DNA of 64,000 nucleotides, taken from contig NZ_CBTK010000047.1 of NCBI RefSeq assembly GCF_000531125.1, positions 1 through 64,000 of the forward strand, written 5' to 3'. The notes below the pieces were generated by a model. It saw only the letters and a list, made by a program, of their open reading frames with translations. It was not told the DNA's origin and did no database searches. Below, one piece after another: positions 9,184 through 18,651 of the stretch. This stretch comes from Candidatus Contendobacter odensis Run_B_J11. GTDB taxonomy: Bacteria > Pseudomonadota > Gammaproteobacteria > Competibacterales > Competibacteraceae. Position 1 is the first letter of the stretch; every line of letters begins with the position of its first letter. Made by a program: the position numbers and the translations under genes.

Positions 9184-10403
9184 TAACGGCAGGGTCCAGC
9201 GACTATTTTATCCTCATGCAATCTGGAAATTTCGGAGTCACTAATGCCCAGAATTTCCGATAAAATCTCGTCGGTTTGTTCCCCCAAGATCGGAGCCGGT
9301 TTAGGAGCAAGACGCTCAAATTCACTGAATTCAAAAGGACTGCCAGGTACTGGATAATGGCCGATTCCCGGTTGTTCCACCGTGCTGAACATCGGATGCT
9401 CTACTGAAAAATCAGGGTCTTCCTCTACAGCTTGCTTGAAGGTGCGAAACACCGACCAGGTGACTCCGTTATCATCAAAAGACGTGGCGAAATCTTCAAT
9501 GGTTCTTACGCGAAACCAGGATTCAAAAACCGCCGTAATTTCTTTTCGTGCTATAAATCGATTCCCTTCCTGACGCAGATTTAAGCCGAGTCTATCGCCC
9601 AGTGCATTGAACTCCGTTTGCAGACCCGTTGATTTACACAAGCCATCCCACTGCCTTTGCGTTAGACCCACTACCATGACTCTTCTACCATCAGCCGTTA
9701 AAAAATCCTGTCCATAAGCGCCATACAGCGCATTACCGTACTTGGGGCGATCAAATTGATTGACAGTAACCTCACCAATGATCCCCAAATTACCCAACAT
9801 TGCCAAGGCCACATCTTTCAGCGCAATCTCAACCGCTTGTCCCTGTCCAGTTATTCTTCTATGCCGCTCTGCCGCCAGCACACCCAAGGCGACCATTTGT
9901 CCGGTAATACAATCCCAGGCGGGTAATACATGGCAAACCGGGTCTGCGGAACCCTCTGGACCGGTCGCATAAGGAAAGCCAACCGCAGGATTGATAGTGT
10001 AATCCACTGCCGGGCCACCCTCTCTAGTACCCAGCACGGTCACGGCAATCAAGTCTTCCCGGTGTTTTTTCAGGTTCTCGTAGTCCATCCAACCGCGAAC
10101 CCTAAGGTTCGTCAGAAAAATACCCGCATCCGGCCCCGGCGCACAAATGAGTTGAGTGATGATTTCCTGTCCACGCGGTGTTGTCATATCTATCGCAATA
10201 GAGCGTTTCCCCTTATTCAAACCCGCCCAAAACAGACTTTTATTTTCCTGGGTAACCGGCCAGCGATGATAATCCAGCCCCCCTCTGATTCTATCAAAAC
10301 GAATAACATCCGCACCCATTTGGGCGAGTGTCATTCCTGCCAGCGGTGCAGCTACAAATGCAGAGCCTTCTATGACTCGCAGTCCTTGCAGTATTTTCAC
10401 CAT
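9183..10403 (-). CDS. mct: CaiB/BaiF CoA-transferase, probable mesaconyl-CoA C1-C4 CoA transferase
   Basis: A 406-residue family III CoA-transferase with the fold signature GLRVIEGSAFVAAPLAG, NKGKRSIAIDM and an active-site aspartate in PAWDCITGQ. In the 3-hydroxypropionate bicycle Mct moves CoA within mesaconate from C1 to C4. The assignment rests on family resemblance plus neighbours: lyase (mcl), HTD2-like hydratase (meh) and two Smt-like CoA-transferases lie upstream in the same operon. The alternative is an itaconate CoA-transferase (Ict), which also occurs with a hydratase and a CitE-like lyase. Start ATG 10403 has AAAGGA 8 nt upstream. Base composition is lower in GC than in smtA/smtB and cbiA. 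Confidence 0.65.
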   Translation of the reverse strand: MVKILQGLRVIEGSAFVAAPLAGMTLAQMGADVIRFDRIRGGLDYHRWPVTQENKSLFWAGLNKGKRSIAIDMTTPRGQEIITQLICAPGPDAGIFLTNLRVRGWMDYENLKKHREDLIAVTVLGTREGGPAVDYTINPAVGFPYATGPEGSADPVCHVLPAWDCITGQMVALGVLAAERHRRITGQGQAVEIALKDVALAMLGNLGIIGEVTVNQFDRPKYGNALYGAYGQDFLTADGRRVMVVGLTQRQWDGLCKSTGLQTEFNALGDRLGLNLRQEGNRFIARKEITAVFESWFRVRTIEDFATSFDDNGVTWSVFRTFKQAVEEDPDFSVEHPMFSTVEQPGIGHYPVPGSPFEFSEFERLAPKPAPILGEQTDEILSEILGISDSEISRLHEDKIVAGPCR

Positions 10404-10442
10404 TGTTGATTCCTTTTATTGTTAAGTGAATTTTAATAGCGG

Positions 10443-11366
10443 CTAGTCATTCAATAATCCAGCAATCCGAGCTTTTTCCACGGTTGCACGACACATTCTC
10501 AATGAAGCAACATCAATCATCTTGCCTTTTACACTAATGGCCCCCTTACCTTGCTCCAGCGCCGCTTCATATTCATGGAGGACCTGTTTCGCCCACTGAA
10601 TATCTTTTTCAGAAGGGACAAAGGTTTGATTCACAGTCTCAACCTGATTGGGATGGATACACCACTTACCATCAAATCCCATGGCTCGTCCAATCCTACA
10701 GGCTTGGAGCAGACCATCAGCATTCTTGATGCCGGCAAAAGGTCCATCAACCACTCGTTTTTGATAAGCTCTTGCTGTACTGACCAGCGCATGCATCACA
10801 TAATGCCATCGATGCCCCGGATAAAGAGCATCATTAGCGTCCATCTCGCCAATGGATTCCATCGGCATTTGTACCGAGGCTGCATAATCACCCGGTCCAT
10901 ACACAACTCCCTCCAGGCGGACTGAGCAAGCGACTATTTCCTTGATATTGACGCAGCCCAAAGCAGTCTCAATCAGTGCCTCGATTCCAATCGGATGCTT
11001 TATTTTTTTATAACTTTCAATCTGACTGAGCAGTGTTTCTACTACATAAATATCCTCAGCCCGGTTAACTTTTGGAACAACAATAATATCTATTTTATCG
11101 CCAACCTCTTCTACAATTTCGATCAGATCCCGATAGGCAAAATGGGTATCCAGTCCATTCATTCTAAACATCTTCGATTTTCTACCGAAGTCCAGTTCCT
11201 TATAAGCTCGTATTATATTGACCCTACCGACTTCCTTTTCACTGGCTGCTACGGCATCCTCCAAATCAATACAGACCGCATCCGCTTGAGATGCAGCAGT
11301 TTTTTGAATCATATTCCAATTAGAAGCAGGCACCAGTAAAACTGAGCGTTCCAGTCTATCAATCAC
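10443..11366 (-). CDS. mcl: HpcH/HpaI (CitE-like) lyase, probable malyl-CoA/beta-methylmalyl-CoA/citramalyl-CoA lyase
   Basis: A 307-residue TIM-barrel lyase of the CitE/malyl-CoA lyase family. Seen: N-terminal RSVLLVPASN, metal/substrate motif IDLEDAV, GIEALIET, the GPGDYAAS loop and GKWCIHPNQV. Family enzymes cleave or condense 3-hydroxyacyl-CoAs with glyoxylate or pyruvate. In this operon it could make beta-methylmalyl-CoA from propionyl-CoA and glyoxylate and split (S)-citramalyl-CoA to acetyl-CoA and pyruvate. A dedicated citramalyl-CoA lyase (Ccl) of itaconate degradation is the alternative. GTG start at 11366 has GGAG 8 nt upstream. The gap to meh is 4 nt. Two hand-counted 60-base lines in this gene are 32% and 45% GC, unlike the GC-rich surroundings. 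Confidence 0.7.
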   Translation of the reverse strand: MIDRLERSVLLVPASNWNMIQKTAASQADAVCIDLEDAVAASEKEVGRVNIIRAYKELDFGRKSKMFRMNGLDTHFAYRDLIEIVEEVGDKIDIIVVPKVNRAEDIYVVETLLSQIESYKKIKHPIGIEALIETALGCVNIKEIVACSVRLEGVVYGPGDYAASVQMPMESIGEMDANDALYPGHRWHYVMHALVSTARAYQKRVVDGPFAGIKNADGLLQACRIGRAMGFDGKWCIHPNQVETVNQTFVPSEKDIQWAKQVLHEYEAALEQGKGAISVKGKMIDVASLRMCRATVEKARIAGLLND

Positions 11367-11370
11367 CGTA

Positions 11371-12213
11371 TTATCTCCAGGTTACATGTGCTTGCATCCC
11401 GATGTTATTATCGGTGCTGGCAGTAAACAGATCGCTGCTTCCATCTGGAAGCAAGCAACCACAAAGACTGACTTTATCAAAATCAAAAATCGGACGAACC
11501 GCTTTGAACTCATACCGGGAAACTTTTTTTCCGGGATTGTGTTTCTTAGCAGACTCCAAAAGCAAAAGCGCCTGTAACGGTCCATGAACCACTAGCCCCG
11601 GATATTTTTCAACTTCAGTGGCATATTTCCAATCATAATGAATTTTATGGCTATTGAACGTCAGTGCGGAGAATCTGAACAATACGACGGGACTGATGGG
11701 ATATTCCTCTGTCCAGTGCAAGTCAGCGGGTGCAGGATTGGGTGCAGGCTGAATAAAGGACTTGGGCATTGACAGGTAAACAATATCCTGCTCTTCTTCA
11801 ATTGCAATGCCTTGATCAGACTTGACCAGATGTCTGACGGTTACAAAGACCATCTTGCCGGATTTACCTTCTTTTTCACTTACTTTGATAATTTCAGATA
11901 TTTTTGTGATTGCTTGCCCGATGTATAAATCTTGATGAAACTCCAATCTGCTGCTGGCCCACATCCGTCTTCCCAAAGAAACCGGCGGCAGGAAGCTGCC
12001 CCGTTTGGGGTGTCCATCCCCGGCGATTTCCGAAATAGCGACCAGTGGCAAAAAATAAAGCCAGTGCCAAAGCTCAGGCAAAACATCGCCTACGTCGGCT
12101 GCAAATGTGTTGTAATCCAGAGTTTGCGCAAGCGCCTTGACTGGCGTCGGATAACTGTGATCAACAACCTGTTCGGTCTTTCCGACCCAATCCTGCAAAT
12201 TCAGATCACCCAC
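11371..12213 (-). CDS. meh: HTD2/MaoC-like hydratase, probable mesaconyl-C4-CoA hydratase
   Basis: A 280-residue double-hotdog protein: an N-terminal FAS1-like half (LPELWHWLYFLP, LGRRMWASSRLEF) and a C-terminal catalytic half containing FNSHKIHYDW and YPGLVVHGPLQAL, the HTD2/Meh-type active-site pattern. Length matches Meh (about 270-280 residues), not the longer Mch dehydratase. Expected reaction: hydration of mesaconyl-C4-CoA to (S)-citramalyl-CoA. Itaconyl-CoA hydratase (Ich) has a similar fold and remains possible. GTG start at 12213 with GGAG 8 nt upstream; 25 nt from smtB. Confidence 0.68.
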   Translation of the reverse strand: MGDLNLQDWVGKTEQVVDHSYPTPVKALAQTLDYNTFAADVGDVLPELWHWLYFLPLVAISEIAGDGHPKRGSFLPPVSLGRRMWASSRLEFHQDLYIGQAITKISEIIKVSEKEGKSGKMVFVTVRHLVKSDQGIAIEEEQDIVYLSMPKSFIQPAPNPAPADLHWTEEYPISPVVLFRFSALTFNSHKIHYDWKYATEVEKYPGLVVHGPLQALLLLESAKKHNPGKKVSRYEFKAVRPIFDFDKVSLCGCLLPDGSSDLFTASTDNNIGMQAHVTWR

Positions 12214-12238
12214 CGGATTGTCTCCACTGATTGCCCGA

Positions 12239-13456
12239 TCAAATCACCCGCTTCTTGCGCAATTCGCTGATTTCAGCACTGTCCATACCTAGCAGATCTT
12301 TGAGCACTTCTTCGGTGTGTTGCCCCAGTTTGGGTCCCAAGTGCCGAATTTGCCCCGGTGTTTTCGACAGGCGTGGAATCACTGCAGGCACGATAATCGT
12401 CTCGCCCAAATCCTCGTCGTCAATCGCAACAACATTGCGCCGGGCGTGGAATTGGCGGTCGCCGAAGATATCGGCAATATTATTCAGCGGACCCGCTGGC
12501 GCTCCCGTTGTAAAACAACGCTGAAGTATCTCCTCGCGGGTCAGGGAACCGCACCAATCCCGGACGATCTCATTCACGTCATGCCGATTTTCCAGCCGGG
12601 TTTTCTGTTCGCCGTAAAGACCAGAAGAAGCAAGTTCTGTCCGTCCCATTGCTTCAGCCAGTCGTCCAAATAGCTTGTCGGTCGCGCAGGCGATAGCAAT
12701 CCATTTACCGTCCTTGGTCGGAAAGTGCCCATAAGGACAGGCAAAGTCATTATGAGTAGGCCCATGCCGTTCCCGAACCACGTTGTGCATGGCATAAGCC
12801 GGTGCCAATTCATCAGTGCAGCGGAAAACGGACTCATACAATGCCGCGTCTACATATTGACCGCGCCCGGTGAGTTCACGAAAACGCAAGGCCATCAGCA
12901 CACCGAGACAGCCATAAAGACCAGTGAGGTAATCGCCCAAGGTAGTGGAACCCGGAGTCACCGGCGTTCCTTTAGGCATTCCAGACAGATAGGCGATACC
13001 GCCTACGGCATGGGCGACCCGGGCAAAGCCGGGGCGATCCTTATAGGGGCCGGTTTGTCCATATCCGGTGACGCGCAATAGAATCAGGCTGGGGTTAATC
13101 CTGCGCAACACCTCCCAGCCTAATCCCCATTTCTCCAGGGTTCCGGGCCGAAAGTTCTCGCACACCACATCGGTTTTCTCGACCAGTTGCTTGAAAAGTT
13201 CAACACCATCGGGGCGGTGCAAATCAATCGTCACCGATTTCTTATTACGGGCTTCACTCATCCAGGTGAGGGTATCGCCGCGCCGGGTCGGAGTGCCAAA
13301 CCGCCGCAGTGGATCGCCGCCGACCGGATGCTCTACTTTCAGTACCTCAGCACCAAACTCGCCGAGAATGCCGGCGCAATAAGGGCCTGCGATCACCGTC
13401 GCGACATCAATGACGCGAATTCCCGCAAGGGGCAGTTCTACTTTATCCTGATCCAT
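12239..13456 (-). CDS. smtB: Family III CoA-transferase, probable succinyl-CoA:(S)-malate CoA-transferase subunit B
   Basis: A 405-residue CaiB/BaiF protein with [20 protein letters not shown], the CoA-binding [30 protein letters not shown] and the active-site aspartate in TTLGDYLTG. It strongly recalls Chloroflexus SmtB throughout ([20 protein letters not shown]-terminal KKRVI), as judged from memory rather than alignment. Expected role: with SmtA, transfers CoA from succinyl-CoA to malate (possibly citramalate or itaconate) to feed the malyl-CoA lyase. Start: ATG 13456 has GCGAGG at good distance; a GTG at 13489 would overlap the smtA stop by 1 nt. Confidence 0.7.
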   Translation of the reverse strand: MDQDKVELPLAGIRVIDVATVIAGPYCAGILGEFGAEVLKVEHPVGGDPLRRFGTPTRRGDTLTWMSEARNKKSVTIDLHRPDGVELFKQLVEKTDVVCENFRPGTLEKWGLGWEVLRRINPSLILLRVTGYGQTGPYKDRPGFARVAHAVGGIAYLSGMPKGTPVTPGSTTLGDYLTGLYGCLGVLMALRFRELTGRGQYVDAALYESVFRCTDELAPAYAMHNVVRERHGPTHNDFACPYGHFPTKDGKWIAIACATDKLFGRLAEAMGRTELASSGLYGEQKTRLENRHDVNEIVRDWCGSLTREEILQRCFTTGAPAGPLNNIADIFGDRQFHARRNVVAIDDEDLGETIIVPAVIPRLSKTPGQIRHLGPKLGQHTEEVLKDLLGMDSAEISELRKKRVI

Positions 13457-13488
13457 TCTGGGTTGCCTCGCACCGTATTCTGCTACCA

Positions 13489-14766
13489 CTAGATAATCTT
13501 GCGTTGCCGCAACCGTTTGATATCGTCAGCCGAAATCCCCAGCAGCTCACGCATGACCTCGTAGGTCGCATTACCCATGACTGGCCCCAGATGGGTAATT
13601 CTTCCGGGCGTTTCCGACAGCGTGGGTATGACCCCAGGCACCACCACTTCACCTAAACCTTCTTCGGTGATTTTGGCTAAATTGCCCCGCGCCTGAAAAT
13701 GCTCATCTGCAAAAATATCGGCAATGCTATTGACCTTGCCGACCGGGACTTCGCAGTCAAGACAGCGTGTCATCACCTCATCGCGGCTGAGCGAACCCAC
13801 CCATTCAATCACCAGCCGATTGACTTCATCGCGGGCGGCCAGCCGTTTGCGCTGATCGCCATACAGACCGGAAGAGGCCAGTTCAGGGCGTTCCATGGCT
13901 TCGGCAAGACGCTCGAACATCTTGTCGGTGGTGCAGGCGATGGCGATCCATTTGTCATCCTGGGTGCGAAAATGGCCGTGCGGCACCGCGACAAAGCTAC
14001 CCGACCCTTCCCGCTCCCGAACTTTCCCAAACAGGCCATAGGAAGCGGCAATCTCGTCCAATTGGCGGAAGACCGCTTCGTAAATACCGATATCTACAAT
14101 CTGACCTTCGCCGGTTTTCTCCCGATGCCGCAGTGCCAACAGAATGCCAATCGCACCGTAGATGCTCGATAGATAATCCCCCAGCGGCGCAGTGCCGGGC
14201 ACCACCGGGGTTTCGCCGGGAAAACCGGCCAGATAGGACAAGCCGCCAAAGGCGTGAGCAATATGGGCGAAGCCGGAGCGATGGCGATAGGGTCCGGTTT
14301 GTCCATACCCCGATACCCGCAAATACACCAGACCTGGATTGGCTTGACTGAGCGTCTGCCAATCCAGCCCCCATTCTTCCATGGTGCCCGGTCGGAAGTT
14401 CTCGATCAGCACATCCGATTTGGCGATCAGCTTGAGGAAAAGCTGAACCCCTTCCTGCTGGCGCAGATCAATGGTGACTGATTTTTTATTGCGCGCCTCG
14501 CTGAGCCAGGCCAGGGTCGCATCGTGACGTTTGGTGGCGGTGCCGAAGCGTCGCATCGGATCACCGGCGATAGGGTGTTCGACTTTGAACACTTCGGCAC
14601 CAAACTCGCCCAGGATCGATGCCGCATAGGGACCGGCCAGGAAGGTTCCCAGATCGATGACGCGGATGCCGTTCATGGGCAATTTTACCGCTTCCGCTGG
14701 CTGATTCTGAGCGGGTTCGGGACTGTCGGCAGCAAGAGCCTCGGCTTGAGCATTCTCGTCGGACAT
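13489..14766 (-). CDS. smtA: Family III CoA-transferase, probable succinyl-CoA:(S)-malate CoA-transferase subunit A
   Basis: First gene of the operon, 425 residues. It has a short charged alanine-rich N-terminal extension (about residues 1-28) before the CaiB/BaiF core: [61 protein letters not shown] and active-site aspartate in APLGDYLSS. It is a clear paralogue of smtB next door, as expected for a heteromeric SmtAB enzyme. The CoA acceptor is inferred from operon context; either subunit alone could be annotated only as CoA-transferase. GC content is high (one counted line about 68%), contrasting with the meh-mcl-mct part downstream. Confidence 0.68.
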   Translation of the reverse strand: MSDENAQAEALAADSPEPAQNQPAEAVKLPMNGIRVIDLGTFLAGPYAASILGEFGAEVFKVEHPIAGDPMRRFGTATKRHDATLAWLSEARNKKSVTIDLRQQEGVQLFLKLIAKSDVLIENFRPGTMEEWGLDWQTLSQANPGLVYLRVSGYGQTGPYRHRSGFAHIAHAFGGLSYLAGFPGETPVVPGTAPLGDYLSSIYGAIGILLALRHREKTGEGQIVDIGIYEAVFRQLDEIAASYGLFGKVREREGSGSFVAVPHGHFRTQDDKWIAIACTTDKMFERLAEAMERPELASSGLYGDQRKRLAARDEVNRLVIEWVGSLSRDEVMTRCLDCEVPVGKVNSIADIFADEHFQARGNLAKITEEGLGEVVVPGVIPTLSETPGRITHLGPVMGNATYEVMRELLGISADDIKRLRQRKII

Positions 14767-14897
14767 GCCGGGTTCGCCTCTGATTTATGGTCGTTTCACG
14801 GGGTTCACTGGACGTTCCAGTTTCATCATCGGCGTGGTTTCAGCACCGCGCTGCGATGAGTGGATCTCACTAAAAAGGCTGGTTGTTGAAGTCGAGT

Positions 14898-14926
14898 GTG
14901 TCAAGGGCGGCTGATAAAAATACAAT
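14898..14926 (+). promoter_or_regulatory. Candidate sigma70 promoter of the ABC permease gene
   Basis: GTGTCA (4/6 to TTGACA) at 14898-14903 and TACAAT (5/6) at 14921-14926 are separated by 17 bp. Predicted transcript start near 14933, giving a leader of about 27 nt. The same bases read TTGACA on the minus strand, but no minus -10 follows at proper spacing. Confidence 0.4.
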
Positions 14927-14959
14927 GTCTACTTTCAATGCCACCTTGAGCGTGTCACC

Positions 14960-15757
14960 GTGATTGCCCATCCACCCTATGCCCGGACCGTCCGTACTCA
15001 ACTCATTGCCTTGCAAACCATTCTGCTCAAGGAAACCCTGCGGTTTTTACGGATATGGATTCAGACGCTCATTCCGCCAGCAGTGACGGTGCTGCTGTAC
15101 TTCATTATTTTCGGCAAGCTGATCGGCGCGCAACTGGGGCCGGTGGACGGCCTGAGCTATAGCCAGTACATCGCGCCGGGGCTGATCATGATGGCGGTGA
15201 TCACCAATGCCTATTCCAACGTGGTGTCCTCGTTTTTCAGTGCCAAATTTCAGCGCCATATTGAGGAAATGCTGGTTTCGCCCCTGCCCAATACCATTAT
15301 TGTGCTGGGCTTCGTCGGTGGCGGGGTGGCGCGAGGGCTGGCGGTGGGAATGGTGGTGACGGCGGTTTCGTTGTTCTTCACCGACCTGCACTGGCAACAT
15401 CCGTTGCTGACCCTTGCCGTGATGATCCTGACTTCGTTGCTGTTCGCTTTGGCGGGACTGATCAACGGCATCTTTGCCAAGAGTTTCGATGATGTTTCGC
15501 TGGTTCCAACCTTTGTGTTGACCCCGCTGACCTACTTCGGCGGTATTTTCTACTCAATTAATATGCTGCCGCCGTTCTGGCAGGATGCGTCGCGGTTCAA
15601 TCCCATCCTGTACATGGTCAACGCCTTTCGCTACGGCATCCTTGGCGTATCCGATATTGATATCCGCCTCGCCTTCACCATTATTTTGCTGCTGATTGCA
15701 GCGCTGTTTGGCTACAGCTTGTGGTTGCTGGACCGGGGGACTGGCATCCGCACCTGA
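14960..15757 (+). CDS. yadH: ABC-2 type transporter permease (YadH-like)
   Basis: A 265-residue inner-membrane permease with six predicted hydrophobic segments, starting with WIQTLIPPAVTVLLYFIIFG. It has the ABC-2 motifs YSQYIAPGLIMM, RHIEEMLVSPLP and LTPLTYFGGIFYS and closely recalls YadH. The partner ATPase (YadG), normally adjacent, is not next to it here, so it may be encoded elsewhere. Start GTG 14960. The stop codon lies inside a 23-bp sequence repeated 1.67 kb downstream, beyond the lemA-GIDE pair. Substrate unknown. Confidence 0.8.
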   Translation: MIAHPPYARTVRTQLIALQTILLKETLRFLRIWIQTLIPPAVTVLLYFIIFGKLIGAQLGPVDGLSYSQYIAPGLIMMAVITNAYSNVVSSFFSAKFQRHIEEMLVSPLPNTIIVLGFVGGGVARGLAVGMVVTAVSLFFTDLHWQHPLLTLAVMILTSLLFALAGLINGIFAKSFDDVSLVPTFVLTPLTYFGGIFYSINMLPPFWQDASRFNPILYMVNAFRYGILGVSDIDIRLAFTIILLLIAALFGYSLWLLDRGTGIRT

Positions 15758-15771
15758 CGCCGGCTCACTCC
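15749..15771 (+). repeat. 23-bp direct repeat, left copy
   Basis: Begins CGCACCTGACGCCGGCTCAC and is identical to 17414-17436. It overlaps the permease stop codon. The two copies bracket the lemA-GIDE operon. Confidence 0.75.
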
Positions 15772-15788
15772 ATGCGATGAATATCGTT

Positions 15789-16730
15789 TCAAAACAGCCA
15801 GTTCAGCAGAAAAACGCTGGACAGCGTGGTCGCCAGCAGGCAACCGGCAGCACGCCATTGAAAATAGCGGATCAGCCGATCCTCCTCACGGAAGGCGGCA
15901 ATAATGAACGGACGGGTCGGATCGCCGGTATCGGCCAACAAATGGACATCCGGCTCTGTCGCCTGTTGCCGCTGTTGCCGCCGAACCTGCTTCTCCGCTG
16001 CCCGCCGCGCCGCCTCCCACTCATCGGGATCGACGCGGCCATTGCGACGACGGTCAAACAGCGCCATGCGTTTTGGATCGCGTTTCCAGCGTTCCAGCAA
16101 TTCTGCTACTTCCCGCCGGGTGTCCGGCGCCTCGCGCAGGCCACCAACGGTGCGGAACCCTCCGATGGCGTGCAATTCTTCGCCGGGCATAATGCGCTGC
16201 TCGACATGGCGATAGGCGGCGCCAATGCCCCACAGTGCATGGGAACGCATCCCGCTCTCGCTGGCATACCAGACATCGCGCCGGGTTTTGACGAAGTGGG
16301 CGCGGTCGGGATCGATCACGCAGCGACCGGTGCCGTCGTCGAGTAGGAACAGACTGTCGCTTTCGCCCGAATCCACCGGCCACCAGCGGCCGTTCGCGGA
16401 TCGCTCCTCAATCCGGTAGGAGTACCAGGCACAGGGTAGATGACTGAGCGGGGCAAGAATGGGCGGTCCGTCCATCAGTCGGGCACGGCCATAAAGCTCC
16501 ACATAACCCTGCGGCGCGGAGCGAATACGAGCGATGGGCGTATCAGCCAACCGCCAGGCTCTCCGCCCAAAATACAAAGCGCCGTAGGCCCCGGCGACTG
16601 CGGCTGCCAGAGCGAAGGCGGCAAACGGGAGTTGCCGGTCCACACAATTCCCCCCTTGCCGCAGCAGAAGAAAACTGCCGAACCAGAGGGCGCCAAACAG
16701 CAGCAGTCCCTTGAGACCAAGATCGCGCAT
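15789..16730 (-). CDS. GIDE-domain membrane protein (LemA partner)
   Basis: A 313-residue protein with two N-terminal membrane segments (LGLKGLLLFGALWFGSFLLL and FAAFALAAAVAGAYGALYFG), a GIDE-type central domain (GYVELYGRARL, CAWYSYRIEER, DSLFLLDDGTGRCVIDP, VEQRIMPGEELHAIG) and a C-terminal membrane hairpin. Bacterial GIDE proteins resemble the membrane part of mitochondrial E3 ligase MUL1/GIDE but lack the RING. A short stretch DRRRNGRVDPDE looks like a degenerate EF-hand loop. It lies 18 nt downstream of lemA, the usual pairing for this family. Function unknown; probably envelope related. Confidence 0.75.
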   Translation of the reverse strand: MRDLGLKGLLLFGALWFGSFLLLRQGGNCVDRQLPFAAFALAAAVAGAYGALYFGRRAWRLADTPIARIRSAPQGYVELYGRARLMDGPPILAPLSHLPCAWYSYRIEERSANGRWWPVDSGESDSLFLLDDGTGRCVIDPDRAHFVKTRRDVWYASESGMRSHALWGIGAAYRHVEQRIMPGEELHAIGGFRTVGGLREAPDTRREVAELLERWKRDPKRMALFDRRRNGRVDPDEWEAARRAAEKQVRRQQRQQATEPDVHLLADTGDPTRPFIIAAFREEDRLIRYFQWRAAGCLLATTLSSVFLLNWLF

Positions 16731-16748
16731 CGGCGCATTCGACCAGGA

Positions 16749-17321
16749 TCAGCGGAATAACCGGGCGAGATCCACGTCCCGTTTTTCCGGATCGGTGAAT
16801 TCCAACAGGCGGAACGGCCCAAAGTGAAACATCTGGGCGGCCAGCACATCTGGAAACTGCTCGATGCGGACGTTGTTCATGTTCACGCTGTCGTTGTAAA
16901 ACTCGCGGCGGTCGGCGATAGCGTTTTCCAGACCGGTGATGCGGGTTTCTAAATGGCGGAAATTGTCGCTGGCGCGCAACTCGGGATAGGCTTCCGCCAC
17001 AGCGAATAACTGACCCAACCCGAGCCGCAACTGGCTTTCAGCAGCTCCCAGTGCCGGCAGGTCGCCCCGTTTCTGGGCATCGGCTACCCCTTGACGGGCG
17101 CGCATCACCGCCTCCAGGGTCGCACGTTCGTAGCTCATGTACTGCTTGCAGGTCTCAACCAGTTTGGGCAATTCATCATGGCGCTGCTTCAACAGTACGT
17201 CGATGTTGGACCAGGCCATGCCGACATTGTGTTTGAGGTTGACCAGGCGGTTATAGATAACGACCAAGTACAGCACCAGCAACGTGCCAGCGACGATCAG
17301 GGTGATGGCGAAAGGATTCAT
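16749..17321 (-). CDS. lemA: LemA family membrane protein
   Basis: A 190-residue protein: one N-terminal membrane anchor (ITLIVAGTLLVLYLVVIY) followed by the LemA helical domain with YNRLVNLKHNVGMAWSNIDV, KQRHDELPKLV, YPELRASDNF and ETRITGLENAIADRREFYND. Start at 17321 gives the standard LemA N-terminus; upstream in-frame codons would add an unlikely 27-residue extension. Forms a two-gene operon with the GIDE gene downstream. The biochemical role of LemA in bacteria is not established. Confidence 0.88.
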   Translation of the reverse strand: MNPFAITLIVAGTLLVLYLVVIYNRLVNLKHNVGMAWSNIDVLLKQRHDELPKLVETCKQYMSYERATLEAVMRARQGVADAQKRGDLPALGAAESQLRLGLGQLFAVAEAYPELRASDNFRHLETRITGLENAIADRREFYNDSVNMNNVRIEQFPDVLAAQMFHFGPFRLLEFTDPEKRDVDLARLFR

Positions 17322-17413
17322 GGTAGTCGGGAACTGGGTGTGGGTCGATGAATTATAGGATAGCGCGTTGAGCCTGATCATGAATGTGGTGTTCAGCGTC
17401 AACCTGTCGTATT

Positions 17414-17436
17414 CGCACCTGACGCCGGCTCACTCC
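17414..17436 (+). repeat. 23-bp direct repeat, right copy
   Basis: Exact second copy of the sequence at 15749-15771, here in non-coding DNA upstream of lemA and the TRAP operon. Confidence 0.75.
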
Positions 17437-17543
17437 TGGCAAGCTGCAACAATCCGATGTGATGCGCTTTGCGCGCTTTCTTAATTATTTCACCTATCCT
17501 TAACGGTCAAGGTCCCGCGTTCACGCTGACCTCGATCCAAGGA

Positions 17544-17571
17544 CTGACATTGCATTCAGTCCGCCAATAAT
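17544..17571 (+). promoter_or_regulatory. Candidate sigma70 promoter of the TRAP transporter operon
   Basis: CTGACA (5/6) at 17544-17549 and AATAAT (5/6) at 17566-17571 with a 16-bp spacer. Predicted start near 17578; the ribosome site AAGGAGG follows at about 17579-17585 before ATG 17595. Confidence 0.5.
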
Positions 17572-17573
17572 GA

Positions 17574-18584
<1,011 letters not shown>

Positions 18585-18594
18585 CTCTCGTTCT

Positions 18595-18624
18595 CAACCC
18601 CTCCATCTCCGCATGGGGGGGTTG
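18595..18624 (+). promoter_or_regulatory. Intercistronic hairpin between dctP and dctQ
   Basis: CAACCCCTCC (18595-18604) pairs with GGGGGGGTTG (18615-18624), with two further A-T pairs closing the loop and one wobble. No long U-run follows, so partial attenuation or 3'-end protection of dctP mRNA is likelier than full termination. Confidence 0.5.
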
Positions 18625-18651
18625 TTTGCGCTTACGTTCGGAGAATCCCGC

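Noticed and set aside
17462-17503. 13-codon aromatic-rich leader peptide (MRFARFLNYFTYP) upstream of dctP
   Set aside because: No ribosome site and no downstream attenuator hairpin, and TRAP genes are not under aromatic amino-acid attenuation.
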